Below, in pieces: positions 54,712 to 64,000 of a DNA stretch of 64,000 nt; the first letter of the stretch is position 1, and each line of letters opens with the position of its first letter. A program made the position numbers and the translations under genes. Below the pieces are notes generated by a model. It worked only from the letters and a program-made list of their open reading frames with translations. It was not told where the DNA came from and did no database searches. This DNA comes from Lepus europaeus (Eukaryota > Chordata > Mammalia > Lagomorpha > Leporidae), in NCBI RefSeq assembly GCF_033115175.1, contig NC_084828.1:96411388-96475387 (forward strand), given 5' to 3'.

Positions 54712-55037
54712 TTTTTAATTGAAAGCAGAGAGATGGCAGCATGCAGAGATCTCCCCTCCACTGGTTCACTCCGCAAATTCCTGCACTGGCAGGCCTGGGA
54801 CGGGAGCCTGGAACTCACTCAGTCTGAGTTTCCCATATGGGTGGCAAGAACCCAACCACATGAGTCATCACCTGCTGATTTCATAAGCCTTATCCCGCGG
54901 GTGGGCTGAAAGTTCCCCAGAGAGTACATCAGCAAGAAGCTGGAATCAGAAGCAGAGCCAGGACTCAAACCCAGACATTCTGGAAATGGCATGCAGTTGT
55001 TCCAAACGGCTTAACCACTGAAGCCAGTGTCAGCCTC
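54712..55037 (-). mobile_element. Old C-repeat-like SINE (-)
   Basis: TTTTTAATTGAAAGCAGAG, CTGGTTCACTCCGCAAATTC, GAAGCCAGTGTCAGCC end. The young copy inserted at its tail. Confidence 0.7.
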
Positions 55038-55334
55038 TAAGACACACTTTATTGTTGTTGTTTTCCCATGTAGCACTGACAAATTTGTGCTCATTCTTTG
55101 CTTCCTTTGGTGACCAACTGGCTTGTAACTGCTAGATGAGTTTAGAATTGCCAGCTGAGGCTACTGAAGAGCAACACTGAACTAGTTTGTAAGAATAATC
55201 TGATTTTAGCATCATTTGGTATAAATCGTCTCACACACTCCTGGTTGACAAAGAACCATCTGTAATTGAAATGGAAATGGCGATTTAATTTCAGATTCCA
55301 GGTAAAGAGATACATTCATCTGAAATGTACTTTA

Positions 55335-55497
55335 GTCCTTGCCACCCATGTGGGAGATCTGCTTGGAGTTGCAGACTCCTGGCCGGGACCTGGCCCAGCC
55401 ACGGCTGTTGCAGGTGTTTGGGAAGTAAAGCATCTCTCTGTCTTTCCCTCTCTGTCACTCTGCCTTTCAAATAAATAAATAAACCTTTTTTTTTTAA
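55335..55497 (+). mobile_element. Old C-repeat-like SINE (+), 5'-truncated
   Basis: Begins near CCTTGCCACCCATGTGGG and ends CAAATAAATAAATAAACC. Confidence 0.75.
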
Positions 55498-55636
55498 AGA
55501 ACATGCTCTATGTTGGTATGCAAAATTTGATAAAGCATACATTTTAATCTTTCATTTATTACATATTCATGCTGTTTATTATTTAGCAAGCACATGCAAA
55601 TATGCTAAGCATTGCATTTATTAGAAATATACTGTA

Positions 55637-55938
55637 TGGGGACCAGTGCTGTAGCGTAGTGCCTCCAGTGCCGGCATCCCATGTGGGCGCCGGTTCGAGT
55701 CCTGGCTGCTCCACTTCTGATCCAGCTCTCTGCTATGGCCTGGGAAAGCAGAAGATGGCCCAAGGACCTTGCACCCATGTGGGAGACCTGGGGAGGCTCC
55801 TGGCTCCTGGCTTCGGATTGTCATTGCGGCGAACTGGGGGAATGAACCAGTGGATGGAAGACTTTTCTCTCTCTGCTTCTCCTTCTCTCTCTGTGTAACT
55901 CTGATTTTCAAATAAATAAATTTTTTTTTTTTTTAAAA
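55637..55938 (+). mobile_element. C-SINE (+)
   Basis: GGGGACCAGTGCTGTAGC head with small deletions; 14-bp duplication AGAAATATACTGTA at 55623-55636 and 55939-55952. Confidence 0.94.
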
Positions 55939-55952
55939 AGAAATATACTGTA

Positions 55953-57089
55953 GGGTTACAGGCACTGCAGGTGTGGATGGTGACTCCATTATGGGTTCTT
56001 AATTTGAAACTCCCTCAGCACTCCTGACCTAACTCATAGTTAGCCCTTGTCCATTTCCTCTCCTCAGCATCTAGTATAGTATCAACCCTGAAGGAGCCGC
56101 TCAACAATTAGGTGTTAATTGTTGATTGATTTCACCCCACAATCCACTAATTTCACCCTAAGACACAAGTGTAGTTAAATGGCAAGTCACTTCTCTAAAT
56201 TCCTATTTTCTTCAGTTTCTTAGGTTCCAGGACAGTTTTAGATTTTTAGATGAGACTACAGTAGTCTCTAAAGTGCTATCATTCTCCGAAAATGCTTCGC
56301 ATCACTACAACTCCGGATTTGAACACCGCGGGGGGAGAGGTAAGTGGCAGCAGCACCAGACGGAACGCCAGGTCTGCTGTCACCTTGCTAGTCTTCATTT
56401 TTGTCCCAGTTCCCGGCACAACCATAATCTTCAAACACATAGATGATGTCTTGAATAAGAAATAAGTGGCATTTAGAATCAAGTGCCTTCTAAAATATAG
56501 AAAGCTGAGTCAGCTTCTCCAATAATCAGGGACTAGGTTGATCCGAAATGACAAGAAAGCATTTTCCCAGGCAGTCATATCTTGATTATAGATAGGATTG
56601 TATTTTAAAAATAAATTATTAAATATATTGTTTTTGTTTTGACCCAAGGGGCCTGCGTTGCAGCTAATTGAGAACTTGTCTTGAGTTTAAGGAATCATGC
56701 AGATTATTTCAGCAGCAAGGACTGTACGGCTCTGAATTTCAGTAAATCAACATTTCACTATACACAGGCAATTAAAACTCAGAATCATTTTTAAAATGAT
56801 CAATGCGGACCGGAATCAAAACGCATCTAGTCCCAAACAGGTATAGACCGATACCTCCGGAAGCACCCCTTTAGGTTCCCTCAGTACAAGGAAAATTCCT
56901 GTTCCTTAGCCTTTTTTTTTTTTCCCCCATCATTTGAAGGAAGTTTATAATGATCCTCACACCTGTTAGGTTAGAATCGCCAGCACGATTTTTACCAGAG
57001 AGGATCAGTGGAGATGGAGCACGGAGTTACTACCACAGACATTAGTCTCGACGACACTAAGATTTTTTTTTTTTCTCGCTCTGCAAAAT
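55953..57089. other. Unique sequence upstream of the EIF4A2 CpG island
   Basis: SINE-free for about 1.1 kb before the promoter, with no gene recognised. The lack of SINEs here and through all of EIF4A2 contrasts with the preceding 28 kb. Confidence 0.45.
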
Positions 57090-57678
57090 GCACCGGCCAA
57101 CCGGATTTTCAGGGACGTGCTGGGTGGCCGACATTTTCCCTAGCCGGGATCTCTCTCAAGATCTGAATGCAAGTCCAACGATCGGGCTTCCTGCCGGGCG
57201 GCTCTCGACCGCGGGACGTGGCGGAAGAACCGATGGCCCTGCGGAGCAGAACCAAGACGCCGGGACCCTGCAGGAGCCGAGCCCCGCAGGGAGCCCGGGG
57301 TGGGAGCCGCCCGCCGCCCGGGCCCCGAGCGCGCAGCGCCGCAGGCTTCCGGCCCCCGAGCGCCCGGCGCCGGGCTCGGCCTCTGCGTCAGAGCCGCGGA
57401 AACCCCGTAGGAGCGGGCGGGCGGGGCGGGCGGGGAGCGCGGCGTGCGGCCGCCGCTGCTGCAATATTCTTCCGCCGCCACGCAAAGAGTCCTAGTTCGC
57501 CTCCAGGTTTTGGGATTTCCAGCAACCCTGTAATACCGAGAAATTACGACATGTGAATTTTTCCACTGACTTCCTTAGGAATCTTTCCTGAGAGAACGGC
57601 CCCGGGATTCTAATTTTGGGGCTGACCAAAGCGCGACGACGGTATTCCTCCGCGGAAAACGGGTTCCGGCCGCGAGCC

Positions 57679-57686
57679 TATAAAAA
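57679..57686 (+). promoter_or_regulatory. EIF4A2: TATA-like box of EIF4A2
   Basis: TATAAAAA lies about 60 bp before the start codon. About 27-30 bp later comes CTGTCTTTTCAG, a pyrimidine-rich possible start site resembling 5' TOP promoters, which are common in snoRNA host genes. The 5' UTR would be only about 35 nt. Confidence 0.6.
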
Positions 57687-57741
57687 ACGGGTGGCACAGC
57701 GCCGCTGTCTTTTCAGTCGGGCGCTGAGTGGCTGTTCGGAC

Positions 57742-63122
<5,381 letters not shown>

Positions 63123-63606
63123 TTCCTGGGATGAGATAGTTTGAATGCAGTGCTCGCTGTTGCTGAATAGGCGATCACAACGTGCATTGTGCTTCTTTCT
63201 TTGGGAATATTTGAATCTTGTCTCAATGCTCATAACGGATCAGAAATACAGATTTTGATAGCAAAGCGACATTAGTCGTGAGCTCTTGTGAGGAAAGCCA
63301 TTGGCTTATTCCTCTTTAGAGTTAGACTGTTGGGGTGGGTATAAAAGATGGGGTCTGTAAAATCTTTCTTTCTTAGACATTTATTTCCTAGTTCTGTAGA
63401 AATGGTTGTATTAGATGTTCTCTATCATTTAATAATATACTTGTGGACTAAAAGGTATAAGTGCTGTATAAAATCAGCCAATTATGTTAAACTAGCATAT
63501 CTGCCTTTATTGTGTTTGTCAGTAGCCTGAATAGAAAGGCCTTTAAAATTGATTTTTTTTTTAAAGAAAGCATTTGAATGCGTTTTGTTTGGTATTGTAT
63601 TTATTC

Positions 63607-63612
63607 AATAAA
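63607..63612 (+). promoter_or_regulatory. EIF4A2: EIF4A2 proximal poly(A) signal
   Basis: AATAAA 485 bp after the stop codon, in TTCAATAAAGTATTT. The gene probably uses this and the distal signal at 63741. Confidence 0.65.
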
Positions 63613-63740
63613 GTATTTAATTAGTGCTAAGTGTGAACTGGACCCTGTTGCTAGCCCCAGCAAGCAATCATATCTTAGGTAGGGTTAAATTCCCAGTAAA
63701 ATTGCCATATTGCACATGTCTTAATGAAGTTTGAATGTTA

Positions 63741-63746
63741 AATAAA
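63741..63746 (+). promoter_or_regulatory. EIF4A2: EIF4A2 distal poly(A) signal
   Basis: AATAAA in GTTAAATAAATTG, followed by T/GT-rich sequence (AAGGTTTTTCG). Cleavage here would fall within a few bases of the RFC4 3' end on the other strand. Confidence 0.65.
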
Positions 63747-63776
63747 TTGTATATTCACTTTAAGGTTTTTCGTCAC

Positions 63777-63782
63777 TTTATT
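63777..63782 (-). promoter_or_regulatory. RFC4: RFC4 poly(A) signal
   Basis: AATAAA on the minus strand, 22 bp beyond the RFC4 stop codon, so the 3' UTR is very short. It lies 30 bp from the opposite-strand EIF4A2 distal signal. Confidence 0.65.
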
Positions 63783-63804
63783 TTCATTCCATATTTTACA
63801 AAAT

Positions 63805-63900
63805 TTAACAATTCTGAGTTAGCTGCTGCATCACAGTTGCACAAAGGCTGATCAATTGCAGATGCTCATCAGCGCCATCTGCTAAGCACTTGTCCACTTC
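63805..63900 (-). CDS. RFC4: RFC4 last coding exon
   Basis: 31 codons plus stop on the minus strand; the acceptor (GTTACAG on the minus strand) lies just right of 63900. Phase 0 entry with Glu-Val-Asp-Lys. Confidence 0.94.
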   Translation of the reverse strand, partial: EVDKCLADGADEHLQLISLCATVMQQLTQNC

Positions 63901-64000
63901 CTGTAACACAAACAAGAAGTTAGTGTTCTTCCAGGTGGACCTAAATACCTTAGCATGTGCAAAAGCAGTGCCTACTTACGGCCAATTTCTCAGTGATAAT
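63805..64000 (-). CDS. RFC4: Replication factor C subunit 4, C-terminal end (partial)
   Basis: Subunit of the RFC clamp loader that puts PCNA on DNA; it runs antisense to EIF4A2 and continues beyond the window. Two coding exons are visible. Joined, they read IITEKLA then [16 protein letters not shown] and end [11 protein letters not shown] with a TAA stop, which matches the human RFC4 C-terminus apart from a few changes (for example Thr for Ser near the end). Only 38 residues are present, so nothing can be said of the AAA+ core. Confidence 0.95.
63980..64000 (-). CDS. RFC4: RFC4 penultimate coding exon, cut by window end
   Basis: Seven codons IITEKLA on the minus strand, followed by a GTAAGT donor (63974-63979). 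The rest lies beyond the window. Confidence 0.88.

Noticed and set aside
57088-57556. Several 110-135 codon frames in both strands upstream of EIF4A2
   Set aside because: CpG-island composition; they overlap in several frames and lack conserved sequence.

Overview
The window is mammalian nuclear DNA, almost certainly European rabbit (Oryctolagus cuniculus) or a close lagomorph. Two things show this. About sixty copies of the tRNA-derived C-repeat SINE (head like GGGGCCGGCGCTGTGGC, internal CT-rich tract, A-rich tail) are scattered on both strands, and that family is characteristic of rabbits and hares. The gene order KNG1 - EIF4A2 - RFC4 matches the syntenic block of human chromosome 3q27.

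Layout. Positions 1-3545 are upstream intergenic DNA. KNG1 (kininogen 1, + strand) follows. Its ten HMW coding exons, 3546-27138, rebuild a 643-residue open protein. A separate terminal exon for LMW kininogen lies at 28395-28475 and gives a 427-residue isoform. Each of the three cystatin-type domains is encoded by three exons, and bradykinin, the His-rich domain and the prekallikrein/factor XI-binding domain are all in exon 10. From about 28.6 to 57.1 kb there is a gene-poor interval made mostly of C-SINEs, L1 pieces, MIRs and other old repeats, with no supportable protein gene.

A CpG island at about 57.1-58.5 kb opens EIF4A2 (+ strand, 11 coding exons, 57742-63122, 407 residues, all DEAD-box motifs intact). 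Its introns carry SNORD2 (intron 3), a decayed SNORA63-like sequence (intron 6), SNORA81 with the miR-1248 precursor (intron 7), SNORA63 (intron 8) and SNORA4 (intron 9). Intron 10 holds a possible poison exon. The last 0.2 kb contains the final two coding exons of RFC4 on the minus strand. EIF4A2 and RFC4 are tail to tail, with poly(A) signals about 30 bp apart.

The genes are not one pathway. KNG1 is a liver-secreted plasma protein of the contact/kinin system. EIF4A2 is a translation helicase that also hosts rRNA-modification guides. RFC4 is a clamp-loader subunit. I found no convincing new biological system. The most useful leads are the snoRNA relic, the candidate poison exon, an orphan exon-like start at 35355, a closely spaced inverted SINE pair at 31.76-32.46 kb, and an unnamed inverted-repeat element at 25.8-26.1 kb. 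Boundaries of old repeats are approximate; splice junctions were read by eye and kept the frame throughout.
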